DNA of 64,000 nt from Rufibacter roseolus. Its GTDB lineage: Bacteria > Bacteroidota > Bacteroidia > Cytophagales > Hymenobacteraceae. Shown piece after piece: positions 35,158 to 44,160 of this stretch. The position numbers were made by a program, and so were the translations under genes. The stretch is from NCBI RefSeq assembly GCF_017916365.1, contig NZ_JAFMSU010000001.1, positions 1,488,001-1,552,000 on the forward strand. The letters are read 5' to 3'. The notes beneath the pieces were generated by a model. That model was not told the DNA's origin and did not search any database. It was given only the letters and a program-made list of their open reading frames with translations. The first letter of the stretch is position 1. Each line of letters starts with the position of its first letter.

Positions 35158-36186
35158 ATGGGATTATTTAATTTTTTCACATCTGATATAGCCATTGATT
35201 TGGGTACGGCCAATACCCTTATCATTCATAACGATAAAATTGTAGTTGACGAGCCTTCCATCATCGCCCTTGACCGGAGAACCAACAAGGTGCTGGCTGT
35301 GGGCCGCGAGGCGCAGCAGATGCACGAGAAAACCCATGAGAACATCAAGACCATCCGTCCTTTGAAAGACGGCGTGATCGCGGACTTCACTGCCGCCGAG
35401 ATGATGATCAGGGGTTTGATCAAAATGATTGACAAAGGCAAAAAACGCCTGTTCCAGCCTTCTTACCGCATGGTGGTGTGTATCCCATCTGGGATTACCG
35501 AGGTGGAGAAACGCGCCGTAAAGGACTCTTGCGAGCACGCCGATGCCCGTGAGGTCTGGATGATCCAGGAACCGATGGCGGCAGCCATTGGGATCGGTAT
35601 TGACGTGGAACAGCCCGTGGGTACCATGGTGGTAGACATAGGAGGCGGTACAACTGAGATTGCCGTGATCGCTTTGTCCGGGATCGTGTGTGATCAGTCT
35701 ATCCGGGTGGCCGGTGACGTGTTCAACAAAGATATCCTGGACCACATGCGCCGTCAGCACAACCTGTTGATTGGGGAGCGTTCCGCTGAAAGAATCAAAA
35801 TAGAGGTAGGCGCCGTGCTTACGGAGCTGGACAACCCGCCCGCTGACTTTGAGATCAGAGGTCGCGACTTGATGACCGGTATCCCTAAGGTAATTAAGGT
35901 GACCTACCAGGAAATCGCCATTGCGCTGGATAAATCGGTGTCTAAGATTGAAGAGGCCGTGCTTAAAGCGCTGGAGATTGCGCCACCAGAACTGTCCGCC
36001 GATATCTACGACAACGGCATCCACCTGATTGGTGGGGGCGCCTTGCTCAGAGGGCTTGACAAACGTCTGGCCGCCAAAACCAAATTACCTATCCACATTG
36101 CGGAAGATCCGTTAAGAGCCGTGGTGCGGGGCACCGGCGCGGCCGTGAAAAACATTGATGGTTTCCGCAACGTGCTGTTGAGCTAA
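35158..36186 (+). CDS. mreB: Rod shape-determining protein MreB
   Basis: Bacterial actin homologue that organises lateral wall synthesis at the inner face of the membrane. 342 residues, usual length. Actin-fold motifs: phosphate 1 IDLGTANTLI (residues 12-21), phosphate 2 VVDIGGGTTEIAVI (about 160), adenosine site HLIGGGALLRGLD (about 287). It is the first gene of the mreB-mreC-mreD-PBP2-rodA operon, with tiny gaps or overlaps downstream, which indicates a co-transcribed elongasome. Confidence 0.98.
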   Translation: MGLFNFFTSDIAIDLGTANTLIIHNDKIVVDEPSIIALDRRTNKVLAVGREAQQMHEKTHENIKTIRPLKDGVIADFTAAEMMIRGLIKMIDKGKKRLFQPSYRMVVCIPSGITEVEKRAVKDSCEHADAREVWMIQEPMAAAIGIGIDVEQPVGTMVVDIGGGTTEIAVIALSGIVCDQSIRVAGDVFNKDILDHMRRQHNLLIGERSAERIKIEVGAVLTELDNPPADFEIRGRDLMTGIPKVIKVTYQEIAIALDKSVSKIEEAVLKALEIAPPELSADIYDNGIHLIGGGALLRGLDKRLAAKTKLPIHIAEDPLRAVVRGTGAAVKNIDGFRNVLLS

Positions 36187-36198
36187 GCACACGCGCCC

Positions 36199-37104
36199 AT
36201 GCGGAAACTATTTATTTTCATCTTCCGGATTAGGGCTTTCCTGGTGTTCCTGCTGTTAGAGGGCGTTTCCATTTACCTGCTGTACCGGAGCAACACCTAC
36301 CACAGTGCGGCATTCTATCAGTCGTCTAACTATTATGTGGGGCGTGTGCTGGAGATCCAGAGCCAGGTGGCTGATTATTTCCGGCTCACGGAGGTAAACC
36401 AGGCGCTGGCGCAGGAGAATGCCCAGTTACGGGCGCAGCTTACCCAGATTCAGGAGCAGAAACTCAACGACAGCCTGGGTGTTCTGAAAGACTCTGTGTT
36501 TGTGCAGGTCAGGGCCCGGGATCCGAAAGACTCACTTCAGGCATCGCGCGACTCACTGGAAGAACTGGTGTTCACCTATAGGCCGGCCCGGGTGACGAGT
36601 AACTCCGTGCGGGGGCTAAACAACCACCTGGCCCTGAATGTAGGCTCCGATGCCGGTATTAGGCCCGGGATGGGCGTGCTCACCGCCAACGGGATTGTGG
36701 GCCGGGTGAAAGCAGTCTCCAAGCACTATGCCACGGTGACCTCGCTGCTGCATTCCCAGACCCTGATCTCCGTGAAACTGAAGCGGAACAAAAGCCTGGG
36801 CTCCATCAAGTGGGATACGGAAAATCCCGAGACCGCCAGCCTGCACTATATTCCGTTGAGCGAGAAAATCTTTAAAGGAGATTCTGTGGTGACCTCTGGT
36901 GCCGGGGGTATTTATCCGCCGGGCATTATGGTGGGGCGCGTGATCAGTGTGCGCAAGGAGCTGGATAAAAGCTTTTACACCATTGTGGTGCGCCTGAGCG
37001 TGGACTTTGAGAAACTGTCTTACGTGTACGTAGTGGAAAACAAACGCAAGCCTGAGTTGGACAGCTTGCTGGTACAGTCAGGCATAACCGAAGAGAATGA
37101 ATAG
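36199..37104 (+). CDS. mreC: Rod shape-determining protein MreC
   Basis: A 301-residue periplasmic scaffold protein of the elongasome. One N-terminal membrane helix (about residues 10-30), a coiled-coil (about 60-95, EVNQALAQENAQLRAQLTQIQEQ region), then the beta-rich MreC domain (NHLALNVGSDAGIRPGMGVL, GIVGRVKAVSKHYATV, TSGAGGIYPPGIMVGRV). It begins 12 nt after mreB and overlaps mreD by 8 nt. Confidence 0.96.
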   Translation: MRKLFIFIFRIRAFLVFLLLEGVSIYLLYRSNTYHSAAFYQSSNYYVGRVLEIQSQVADYFRLTEVNQALAQENAQLRAQLTQIQEQKLNDSLGVLKDSVFVQVRARDPKDSLQASRDSLEELVFTYRPARVTSNSVRGLNNHLALNVGSDAGIRPGMGVLTANGIVGRVKAVSKHYATVTSLLHSQTLISVKLKRNKSLGSIKWDTENPETASLHYIPLSEKIFKGDSVVTSGAGGIYPPGIMVGRVISVRKELDKSFYTIVVRLSVDFEKLSYVYVVENKRKPELDSLLVQSGITEENE

Positions 37105-37621
37105 TTTTAGGTTCATACACTTAGTCCAGTTTGTGGTTTTGATGAGCCTGCAGGTGCTGCTCATGCGCAACCTGGTGCTGTTTGAGACCGGGTTCTGTTT
37201 TGTGTACATCGGGTTTATCCTGTTCCTGCCCATTGAGATGGACAAGGTGCTGCTGCTCTTGCTGGGCTTTGTGTGCGGGTTCACCATTGACCTGTTCTAT
37301 GACACGTCTGGAGTGCACGCGGCTGCCACGGTACTCATGGCCTACCTGCGGCCCTCCATGCTGAAACTGCTGACGCCCCGCGATGGCTATGAGGTCTCTG
37401 ACCATGCCAGTTTGCCTTCCATGGGGTGGCGCTGGTTTCTGACCTATGGCATGGTACTTATCTTTGTGCACCACTTCGCCCTGTTTTTTCTGGAGCTCAA
37501 CGGATTTAAACTGATCGGATTTACGTTAGCCAAGATAATAGCCAGCACATTGTTCACCGGAACGGTGCTGGTGATTTTTCAGATGTTATTTTTTGAGCGA
37601 AGAGCACGAGGTTTTAGATGA
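37097..37621 (+). CDS. mreD: Rod shape-determining protein MreD
   Basis: A 174-residue integral membrane protein with about five hydrophobic helices (FVVLMSLQVLLM, IGFILFLPIEMDKVLLLLLG, MVLIFVHHFALFFLEL). The segment GFTIDLFYDTSGVHAAATVLMAYLRP is MreD-like. It overlaps mreC by 8 nt and the next gene by 4 nt, pointing to translational coupling. Divergent in sequence as usual for MreD; identity rests partly on position. Confidence 0.92.
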   Translation: MNSFRFIHLVQFVVLMSLQVLLMRNLVLFETGFCFVYIGFILFLPIEMDKVLLLLLGFVCGFTIDLFYDTSGVHAAATVLMAYLRPSMLKLLTPRDGYEVSDHASLPSMGWRWFLTYGMVLIFVHHFALFFLELNGFKLIGFTLAKIIASTLFTGTVLVIFQMLFFERRARGFR

Positions 37622-39456
37622 AGTACTTAGAAAGCCGCAAATACGTAATCCAGGCGATTTTCATAGCCATAGGAGCGGTTTATCTCATCAAACTTTTCTA
37701 CATCCAGGTTCTGGATGACAGCTATAAAACCGCCGCCGAAAGCAACGCCATGCGCCGCGTGGTGCAGTACCCGTTCCGGGGGCTGGTCTATGACCGCCAC
37801 GGGAAACTGCTGGTGGAGAACACCCCGGTGTATGACCTCATGGTGGTGCCCAAAGAAGCCAAAGCCATTGACACGCTGAAATTCTGCCAATTGGTGGGCA
37901 TCTCTCTGCCGGAGTACCGCGAGAAAATCACCGCGGCCAAGAAGTACTCCTACGTTAAGCCCTCACCGTTCCTGCAACGCCTCACTAACGCAGAATTTGC
38001 CGCCATCCAGGACAACTTGGTGGACTTCCCTGGTTTCTACATCAACGCCCGTACCGTGCGCGGCTATCAGCATGGCAGTCTGGCCCACGCGTTGGGGTAC
38101 ATTGGGGAGATCAGCCCGCGGCAGTTGGAGGACACCACCTACCACGGTTACCGCCAAGGCGATTATCTGGGCATCAGCGGCCTGGAGCGTCAGTATGAGC
38201 AGTTTCTCATGGGTAAGCGCGGGGTGAAATACACCATGGTGAACGTGCGCGGCATTGAGAAAGGATCCTTCAAGAACGGCGAATATGACACCCTCTCGGT
38301 AGCGGGTAAGAACCTGGTTACCACCATTGACCTGGAACTGCAAAAATACGCCGAGTTGCTCATGTCAGGTGGGAAAGTGGGCAGTATCGTGGCCATTGAA
38401 CCCAAGACCGGCGAGATCCTGTCACTGGTATCGGCGCCGTATTTTGATCCTTCGCTGCTGACCGGGAAAGAGCTGGGCAACAACTACATGAAATTGCTGC
38501 GCGACCCCACCAAACCGCTGTTCAACCGGCCTCTCATGGCCACTTATCCGCCGGGCTCCATCTTCAAGCTAGCGCAGGCCTTAATCGCGATGCAGGAAGG
38601 TGTGCTGACCCCTGAGACCGGGTACCCATGTAACTGGTCTTTGGTGAAATGCTCACACCGGCACCCATACCCGGCCAACCTGGGCATTGCCATTGAGCAG
38701 TCCTGCAACCCTTATTTCTACCAGGTTTTCCGCTCGGTGGTGGCGCGGGGCCGGTCTCGCAATGTGTATGAGGATGTCCGGCTGGGCCTGGATGAGTGGA
38801 ATAAGCACATCAAAAGTTTCGGGTTTGCCGGCAATCTAGACATAGACCTGCCCGGCGAGAAAAAAGGAATGATGCCCAATGCCCGCTTCTATGATCGTAT
38901 CTACAAACGCGATGGCTGGAAATTCCCCACCATTTACTCTGTCAGCATCGGGCAGGGCGAGACGGGTGTAACGCCGCTGCAGATGGCCAACTTTGCCGCC
39001 ACTATTGCTAATAGGGGTTATTACTACAAGCCGCACATTGTGCGCTCCGTAGGAGAAAACGGGAAACCGCTGCCTGAGTACTCCGTGAAAAACTACACCT
39101 CCGTGGACCCAAGGCATTTTCCGCCGGTGATTGACGGAATGCAGTTGGTGGTGGAGAACGGAACCGGCCGGTATGCCAGCCTGAAGCACATTGGCGTAGT
39201 TCTATGCGGCAAGACCGGTACCGTGCAGAACCCGCACGGCAAAGACCACTCGGTATTCATTGCCTTCGCTCCCAAAGATGATCCCAAGATCGCGATTGCG
39301 GTGTACGTGGAGAATGCCGGGGGAGGGGCCACTGCCGCCGCGCCCATGGCCAGCCTCATGATTGAGAAATACCTCACTGATACCGTGAAGACCACTTACC
39401 GCAAGCGCTGGGAAGCAGACATGATCAACGGTAGTTTCTACAAATGGACCGATTAG
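37618..39456 (+). CDS. mrdA: Penicillin-binding protein 2 (transpeptidase)
   Basis: Class B PBP that cross-links peptidoglycan during elongation; anchored in the inner membrane by one helix (about residues 12-28). 612 residues. The N-terminal dimerisation domain has RGLVYDRHGKLLVEN. The transpeptidase domain has SxxK in PPGSIFKLAQAL, SxN in EQSCNPYFYQ, and KTG in LCGKTGTVQNP. It overlaps mreD by 4 nt and precedes rodA, its glycosyltransferase partner. Confidence 0.96.
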   Translation: MKYLESRKYVIQAIFIAIGAVYLIKLFYIQVLDDSYKTAAESNAMRRVVQYPFRGLVYDRHGKLLVENTPVYDLMVVPKEAKAIDTLKFCQLVGISLPEYREKITAAKKYSYVKPSPFLQRLTNAEFAAIQDNLVDFPGFYINARTVRGYQHGSLAHALGYIGEISPRQLEDTTYHGYRQGDYLGISGLERQYEQFLMGKRGVKYTMVNVRGIEKGSFKNGEYDTLSVAGKNLVTTIDLELQKYAELLMSGGKVGSIVAIEPKTGEILSLVSAPYFDPSLLTGKELGNNYMKLLRDPTKPLFNRPLMATYPPGSIFKLAQALIAMQEGVLTPETGYPCNWSLVKCSHRHPYPANLGIAIEQSCNPYFYQVFRSVVARGRSRNVYEDVRLGLDEWNKHIKSFGFAGNLDIDLPGEKKGMMPNARFYDRIYKRDGWKFPTIYSVSIGQGETGVTPLQMANFAATIANRGYYYKPHIVRSVGENGKPLPEYSVKNYTSVDPRHFPPVIDGMQLVVENGTGRYASLKHIGVVLCGKTGTVQNPHGKDHSVFIAFAPKDDPKIAIAVYVENAGGGATAAAPMASLMIEKYLTDTVKTTYRKRWEADMINGSFYKWTD

Positions 39457-39466
39457 CAGACATCAA

Positions 39467-40744
39467 ATGCGGACCTCCTACAAAATAGCCAATAACATAG
39501 ACTGGGTCACCATTGGGCTGTACGGCCTCATGGTGACGCTGGGCTGGATGAACATCTATGCCGCCGTCTATAACCCTGAGAACGTCACCAGCATCTTTGA
39601 CTTCACGCTTAACTCCGGGAAACAACTGGCCTGGATTGGTACCTCCGTGATCATCATCATCATGCTGTTTGCCATTGACTACAAGGCCTATGACTCGCTG
39701 GCATACGGGATCTACTGGTTCGTGATTTTGATTCTGTTGGGTACTCTGCTTTTGGCTTCGCCGATTAAAGGGTCCCGTTCCTGGCTCGTGATCACGGAAT
39801 CTGTACGCTTGCAGCCCGCGGAGTTCGCGAAGTTTGCCACGGCGCTGGCCGTCTCAAGGTTTATGAGCGGTATTAACCTGCGGCAGCAGAACTGGAAAGA
39901 TCAGGCCAAGCTGGCGGGATTGGCTTTGTTGCCGCCTATCATCATCATTCTCCAGAACGAGACCGGTTCTGCCCTGGTGTTCGCAGCCTTCACCCTGGCC
40001 TTCTTCCGCGAGGGGATGTCACCTTTGATTCTGATCATTGGTGCGGTGGCCGTGTTCGTATTTGTGCTCACGCTTTTGATTCCGCAGTGGTACCTGGCGG
40101 GCATCGTCACTGTGCTGATGGGTGCTTACCTCTGGCTCAACTTCCACCGGATTAAGCGGTATCTGCCTACTTACATCAGCATTTGGGCGGCCGTCCTGGT
40201 CATGGTGTTCAGTGTAACTTACTTCATTGACAACATCCTGCAGGAGCACCAGCAGAACCGCATCAAAGTACTCGTGGACCCCGAGGTGGATCCTCTGGGC
40301 GTGGGCTGGAACGTGACGCAGTCCAAGATTGCCATCGGTTCCGGTGGGTTCTTCGGGAAGGGTTTTCTGGAAGGCACGCAGACCAAATTTGACTTCGTGC
40401 CGGAGCAAAGCACCGACTTTATTTTTTGTACAGTGGGCGAAGAACACGGCTGGATTGGCAGTCTCATCATTGTGGCGCTCTTCATGGCCCTGCTCATCAG
40501 GATCATTTACGTGGCGGAACGGCAGCGCTCGGTTTTTGGGCGTACCTACGGCTACTGCGTGGCTTCCATCATCTTCTTCCACTTTTTGGTGAACGTGGGC
40601 ATGACCATCGGGCTGGCCCCGGTAGTGGGAATTCCGCTGCCTTTCTTCAGCTACGGCGGCTCATCGCTATGGTCGTTTACCATCCTACTGTTCATTCTGC
40701 TGGCCATTGACGCGCACCGCAAACTGGATCTGGGCCGAGGGTAA
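39467..40744 (+). CDS. rodA: Peptidoglycan glycosyltransferase RodA
   Basis: SEDS-family polymerase that makes glycan strands from lipid II with PBP2. 425 residues with about ten membrane helices. Conserved SEDS pieces: PIKGSRSWL, LQPAEFAKFATALAVSRF, QNETGSALVF, STDFIFCTVGEEHGW and FFSYGGSSL near the end. A soluble insertion lies around residues 230-300. Last gene of the mre operon, 10 nt after mrdA, followed by a palindrome and a strong terminator. Confidence 0.97.
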   Translation: MRTSYKIANNIDWVTIGLYGLMVTLGWMNIYAAVYNPENVTSIFDFTLNSGKQLAWIGTSVIIIIMLFAIDYKAYDSLAYGIYWFVILILLGTLLLASPIKGSRSWLVITESVRLQPAEFAKFATALAVSRFMSGINLRQQNWKDQAKLAGLALLPPIIIILQNETGSALVFAAFTLAFFREGMSPLILIIGAVAVFVFVLTLLIPQWYLAGIVTVLMGAYLWLNFHRIKRYLPTYISIWAAVLVMVFSVTYFIDNILQEHQQNRIKVLVDPEVDPLGVGWNVTQSKIAIGSGGFFGKGFLEGTQTKFDFVPEQSTDFIFCTVGEEHGWIGSLIIVALFMALLIRIIYVAERQRSVFGRTYGYCVASIIFFHFLVNVGMTIGLAPVVGIPLPFFSYGGSSLWSFTILLFILLAIDAHRKLDLGRG

Positions 40745-40831
40745 TTGGCGTATCAGGTAGCAAGTATCACGTAGCGAGATTGGAACCCGTTTCGGGGTTG
40801 TTTTAGAAAAAACAGCTTTAGAATGGAGGGC

Positions 40832-40864
40832 TGCAGACGCTCGCAGGACCTGCGAGCGTCTGCA
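40832..40864. repeat. Perfect 33-bp palindrome
   Basis: TGCAGACGCTCGCAGG and its complement around one central base. The half CAGACGCTCGCAGGACCT recurs in reverse at 53037-53081, so this is a dispersed family. Confidence 0.75.
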
Positions 40865-40891
40865 CAGATAAAGCGATGTTCTTCCTCTCTA

Positions 40892-40933
40892 ACGCAAAAC
40901 GCCCGCCTCTGTAGAGAGGCGGGCGTTTTGCGT
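40892..40933. terminator. Bidirectional terminator between rodA and the 349-residue protein gene
   Basis: Perfect 19-bp arms (40892-40910 and 40915-40933) with loop GTAG. GC-rich inner part (GCCCGCCTCT) and A4/T4 runs outside, so it can end both converging transcripts. Confidence 0.9.
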
Positions 40934-40962
40934 ATGTTTTTGTGAAAACGGGCGGGAAAGGC

Positions 40963-42012
40963 TTAGGCGAATTTGCGTTCTATGAGCCTGGTGAGTTTCT
41001 GCACGTGTTCTTCTTTGCGGCTCCAGTTGTATTTGCTGGCTACATCGTGTTGCAGGTACTGTTTGGCCTGGTTAGGGTTGTCGTACTCGTCCAGTTGCTT
41101 GATTACGGCATGATAGGCCATGTTATCGCCTTCAAACAGCTCGTTGATGAATGAGAACCGCTGGTTAATTGAAATAGCTTCTTTCAGGGATCCTATTTTC
41201 TGGTCCTGCTGGCGGTCGGCCATGGAAGGGACTACGGGCTGCTTCAGGCGATCGTTTAGGTTGGGTTTTTGCTCGGTTTGCAGGCGCTCGTTCAGTCTGG
41301 GCTCGGGGTTCAGCGTGGGCTGAAAACTAGGCCGCGGCGTACTTGCTACGTGTGTACTCACGGCTGGCGCTGGGGCAGGAGCCGGGGCGGGTACCAGGGT
41401 AAACAGCTCGTCTATCAGCAAAGGCTGCAGCTCATTGAATCTGGCCACTACCTCGTTCACGGTGGTGCGCTCAGCCTCGTGCTCAGCCAGGAAACGGCTC
41501 AGCCTGGGTATAATCTGGTAACGGTCAACCTCGGTGCCGGAGAGCGTGTCCAGGAAACGGCGGTACAGGTCTTTGTCAATGTCCTGGTACTTGAGGGTTT
41601 CCTGCAGTTTGGATACGGAAAGGTCGTCCAGGCGCATGAATTTTTCCTCAAAAACCGCCTCAGGCTCTAGTACAGCACGTAAAGTATCTTGGATGGCCTT
41701 GAGCAGCAGCGGCTCAAAGTGCGGGCGTTTGATGGAGATCTTGCGGGACAGCACGTTCATGAACTGTACCAGGGCGTCTTTCACCTCGGGGTGTTCAAAA
41801 TCAAAGTACGGGCTGCGCAGGTTGGCCATCTCATGGTTCCAGAGCGTGAGCAGCTCTCTGATCATGTAGAGGTTCACCTGTTTGATAGGGGTAAAGGAAA
41901 TCAGTTGTTGGGCAGTAACGTTCTCATGATGAGCAAAATGTTCTTCGCTGAGGCGTTGGGCAAGGGCCTGGCTGTACTGGGCCAGGCGTATTTGATTATA
42001 TTTGTCTTTCAT
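40963..42012 (-). CDS. Conserved hypothetical protein with Pro/Ala linker
   Basis: A 349-residue cytoplasmic-looking protein I cannot assign. The N-terminal half (residues 1 to about 205) is helical with many charged residues (MKDKYNQIRLAQYSQALAQR, FEHPEVKDALVQFMNVLSRK). A low-complexity linker follows (VPAPAPAPAPAVS), then repeats of NERL/NDRL. A C-terminal helical block (about 275-349) includes KEAISINQRFSFINELFEGD and ends NWSRKEEHVQKLTRLIERKF. No signal peptide. An ORF extension to 42351 would overlap the opposite-strand ferredoxin gene throughout and is rejected. Starts of the two divergent genes are only 34 bp apart, so its promoter must lie inside the ferredoxin gene or its start. Confidence 0.75.
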   Translation of the reverse strand: MKDKYNQIRLAQYSQALAQRLSEEHFAHHENVTAQQLISFTPIKQVNLYMIRELLTLWNHEMANLRSPYFDFEHPEVKDALVQFMNVLSRKISIKRPHFEPLLLKAIQDTLRAVLEPEAVFEEKFMRLDDLSVSKLQETLKYQDIDKDLYRRFLDTLSGTEVDRYQIIPRLSRFLAEHEAERTTVNEVVARFNELQPLLIDELFTLVPAPAPAPAPAVSTHVASTPRPSFQPTLNPEPRLNERLQTEQKPNLNDRLKQPVVPSMADRQQDQKIGSLKEAISINQRFSFINELFEGDNMAYHAVIKQLDEYDNPNQAKQYLQHDVASKYNWSRKEEHVQKLTRLIERKFA

Positions 42013-42046
42013 TGGAGGAAGCATACGCTCGTAAATATAGCGAAAT

Positions 42047-42367
42047 ATGGCCGAATTAACGGTTTCTAATCTGGGCGGAATTGTGGTGAACGTAGCCCAG
42101 GGGCAAACGGTTCTGGCCGCACTGCAAGCCGCCAGAATTGATTGGATGCACGCCTGCGGCGCCAAAGGACGCTGCACTTCCTGCCGCATGGTAGTACTGG
42201 AGGGCGCGGAGAACCTGGCCCCGGATACCGCCCCCGAAACCCGTTTCCGCAACAACGGCCGCCTCAAACCCAATGAGCGCCTCACCTGCCAGGCCACCCT
42301 CACCGGACCCGTCACCTGCCGCGTTCCCCAACAAACGAAACTCCCGCACATTTCTTATACCAAGTGA
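42047..42367 (+). CDS. 2Fe-2S ferredoxin
   Basis: A 106-residue electron carrier of the adrenodoxin/plant type. Cluster ligands are three cysteines in ACGAKGRCTSC and a distant one in RLTCQATL. Start MAELTVSNLGGIVVNV is family-like. Partner enzyme unknown. It is divergent from the 349-residue hypothetical protein with a 34-bp gap. Confidence 0.92.
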   Translation: MAELTVSNLGGIVVNVAQGQTVLAALQAARIDWMHACGAKGRCTSCRMVVLEGAENLAPDTAPETRFRNNGRLKPNERLTCQATLTGPVTCRVPQQTKLPHISYTK

Positions 42368-42405
42368 GTGGTTGAATGATTGAGAGATTGATGGATTGGA
42401 TGATT

Positions 42406-42479
42406 GATTTGAAGATGTAGAAATTTGAAGATGTCAGATTGAGCCAAGGATTATTTCCAAATCTTCACATCTTCAAATC
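42406..42479. repeat. Inverted repeat in ferredoxin-tdk spacer
   Basis: GATTTGAAGATGT (42406-42418) and its perfect complement at 42467-42479. The inner part repeats AATTTGAAGATGT directly. The remaining 42368-42673 spacer is simple GATTGA-rich sequence with no gene. Confidence 0.65.
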
Positions 42480-42673
42480 GACTAATTCTCTCATTCCTTC
42501 AATCTGTTAATTATTCAATTTTCTGAAAGCCAATGTATTGGATAACTGTGTGGAAAAATTGTTCATTAGGGAAGGGGATGGGGCTAGTACCTTCGCATCA
42601 GTTAATGTGGGTATGGCCCCAGTTTTTGGAAGGGATAGCACATTAGCACCTTTAATAATTAGCACATTAAGTT

Positions 42674-43267
42674 ATGTTCATAGAACCCCGGGTGGGAAAC
42701 CGCCAGCAGGCCCAGAGAAGAGGTTGGATTGAAGTGATTTGCGGGTCTATGTTCTCGGGGAAGACCGAAGAATTAATCCGGCGGCTCAACCGCGCCAAGA
42801 TTGCCAAGCAGTGCGTGGAGATCTTCAAGCCGGCCATTGACACCCGTTACCATGAAATTGACGTGGTCTCGCACAATGCCACCTCCATCCGTTCTACGCC
42901 CATTCAGTTTGCCAATGATATGCTCTTGCTGGGCAGCGGCTGCGATGTGCTAGGTGTTGACGAGGCTCAGTTCTTTGACGAGGCCATCACCGAGGTTTGC
43001 GTGCATTTGGCCAACACCGGCGTACGCGTGATAGTGGCCGGCCTAGACATGGATTACCTGGGCAAACCCTTCGGGCCGATGCCGGCGCTCATGGGGGTGG
43101 CCGAGTACGTGACCAAGGTACACGCCATCTGCGTGCAGTGCGGTGACATCGCCTCCTACTCCTTCCGGAAAGCCGCCTCTCAGGAGAAAGTCCTCCTGGG
43201 CGAAACAGATTCCTACGAGGCCCGCTGCCGCCACTGCTTCCAGGAAGGCCTCAAGGGAAACTACTAG
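42674..43267 (+). CDS. tdk: Thymidine kinase
   Basis: Phosphorylates thymidine in nucleoside salvage; cytoplasmic. 197 residues, usual for the type II enzyme. The P-loop region is [15 protein letters not shown] (residues 24-38). The Walker B-like segment is [10 protein letters not shown], with the catalytic Glu. The lasso zinc site is formed by ICVQCGD and ARCRHCF. Single gene followed by a terminator-like inverted repeat. Confidence 0.97.
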   Translation: MFIEPRVGNRQQAQRRGWIEVICGSMFSGKTEELIRRLNRAKIAKQCVEIFKPAIDTRYHEIDVVSHNATSIRSTPIQFANDMLLLGSGCDVLGVDEAQFFDEAITEVCVHLANTGVRVIVAGLDMDYLGKPFGPMPALMGVAEYVTKVHAICVQCGDIASYSFRKAASQEKVLLGETDSYEARCRHCFQEGLKGNY

Positions 43268-43313
43268 AGAGAGTCCTGAGTCTTAAGTCCTGAGTTCTAA
43301 GTCAGGATTTTGA

Positions 43314-43361
43314 AAAGCCGTTTTACCTCTGATTTTCTGAAAACAGGGGTAAAACGGCTTT
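43314..43361 (+). terminator. tdk terminator-like inverted repeat
   Basis: AAAGCCGTTTTACC (43314-43327) pairs perfectly with 43348-43361 around a 20-nt loop that itself contains a GTTTTC/GAAAAC-type box. The downstream T-run is weak (TTTCCGGTTTT). Confidence 0.6.
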
Positions 43362-43370
43362 CCGGTTTTA

Positions 43371-43679
43371 ATGACAGGTAGCATTTTCAAGAATACCGCT
43401 TTAAGTTTTTTTTATATTAGCAGAAATGAATTTTCTGGAGTGGTGATAAAAAGAATACTTCGTGTTGCAGTAGCAATTATTCTTTCTGCTTTAATGGAAG
43501 CAATGTTGCTAATTCACTTTGCCTCTGATTTTATTTCATCGCTTTTGCCTGGCTGGCACACTACAGTTTATCACTCCATTAAGATAAATTACCTGCTCTT
43601 TTTTGCCACAATCATCCTTCCTTTTTGTCTTCTTTTACTGGCAAACATGAGGTGGTTGAAATATGTCTTTCAGAGGTGA
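43371..43679 (+). CDS. Possible small two-helix membrane protein
   Basis: A 102-residue ORF with two clear hydrophobic segments (RVAVAIILSALMEAMLLIHF and YLLFFATIILPFCLLLLAN) and a basic end (WLKYVFQR). The first 27 residues are unlike a membrane N-terminus and the true start may be the GTG before IKRILRV. AT-rich relative to neighbours. No family recognised. Confidence 0.4.
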   Translation: MTGSIFKNTALSFFYISRNEFSGVVIKRILRVAVAIILSALMEAMLLIHFASDFISSLLPGWHTTVYHSIKINYLLFFATIILPFCLLLLANMRWLKYVFQR

Positions 43680-43684
43680 ATCTC

Positions 43685-43909
43685 CGCTGGCGCGAGCTTG
43701 TAGCTCATGCCTTCTGTTGTGAGCTAACTCATACTAGGAACAGAATGAGTTAGCTGAAATACCTCCACCTTGGCCTGTCCCCTGACAGGACAACGCATGT
43801 TTTTACTTTATCATTACTTCGGTCTGTCAGGGGACAGGCCGAGGAAAAGGTAATCGAAAGCCTGGGATCAGAAATACGTGCGGACACGAGCTGCAAGCTC
43901 GCGCCAGCG
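43685..43909. repeat. Nested inverted-repeat element
   Basis: Outer arms 43685-43706 and 43888-43909 match 21 of 22 (CGCTGGCGCGAGCTTG...). Inside are two further inverted repeats: AGCTAACTCAT (43722-43732 / 43745-43755) and a 21-bp pair (43768-43788 / 43824-43844, 20 of 21) containing GGCCTGTCCCCTGACAG. A fragment of the outer arm, TCGCGCCAGCGA, recurs at about 63679. No ORF inside. Confidence 0.8.
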
Positions 43910-43922
43910 ATGAATCTGATTC

Positions 43923-43998
43923 TGTAGGGGCAATCCCTTGTGGTTGCCCAGTTACGATTGCCGCTCTATTAGGTCAACCACAAGGGATTGCCCCTACA
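43923..43998. repeat. 24-bp inverted repeat TGTAGGGGCAATCCC
   Basis: Perfect 24-bp arms (43923-43946 and 43975-43998) around a 28-nt loop. A single arm recurs at 49191-49216. Confidence 0.8.
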
Positions 43999-44097
43999 CC
44001 AACATAATCACGCCTATCTGGTTTGAGGCTGTTTGTGTCAAATCAGCCTCAAAACGCCAGATAAATTTTCGTGAAAACCAACCCAGCCCCTGCTTCT

Positions 44098-44128
44098 TTT
44101 GAATAAGCAGGAACAATCGTTACATTTA
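44098..44128 (+). promoter_or_regulatory. Promoter of the tricorn-type protease
   Basis: TTTG (44098-44101), 19 nt, then TACATTTA (44121-44128), one base off TAnnTTTG. Predicted start is about 26 nt before the ATG. Confidence 0.65.
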
Positions 44129-44160
44129 GTAATCCAATCTAACAAACAACCGCTTACCTT

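Noticed and set aside
35164-36024. 286-codon minus-strand ORF opposite mreB
   Set aside because: Fully inside mreB, which is certain; His-rich odd composition typical of a shadow frame.
42013-42351. N-terminal extension of the 349-residue hypothetical protein
   Set aside because: It would overlap the ferredoxin gene on the opposite strand along its whole length, and the extension is Arg/Ser-rich junk; the ATG at 42012 is preferred.
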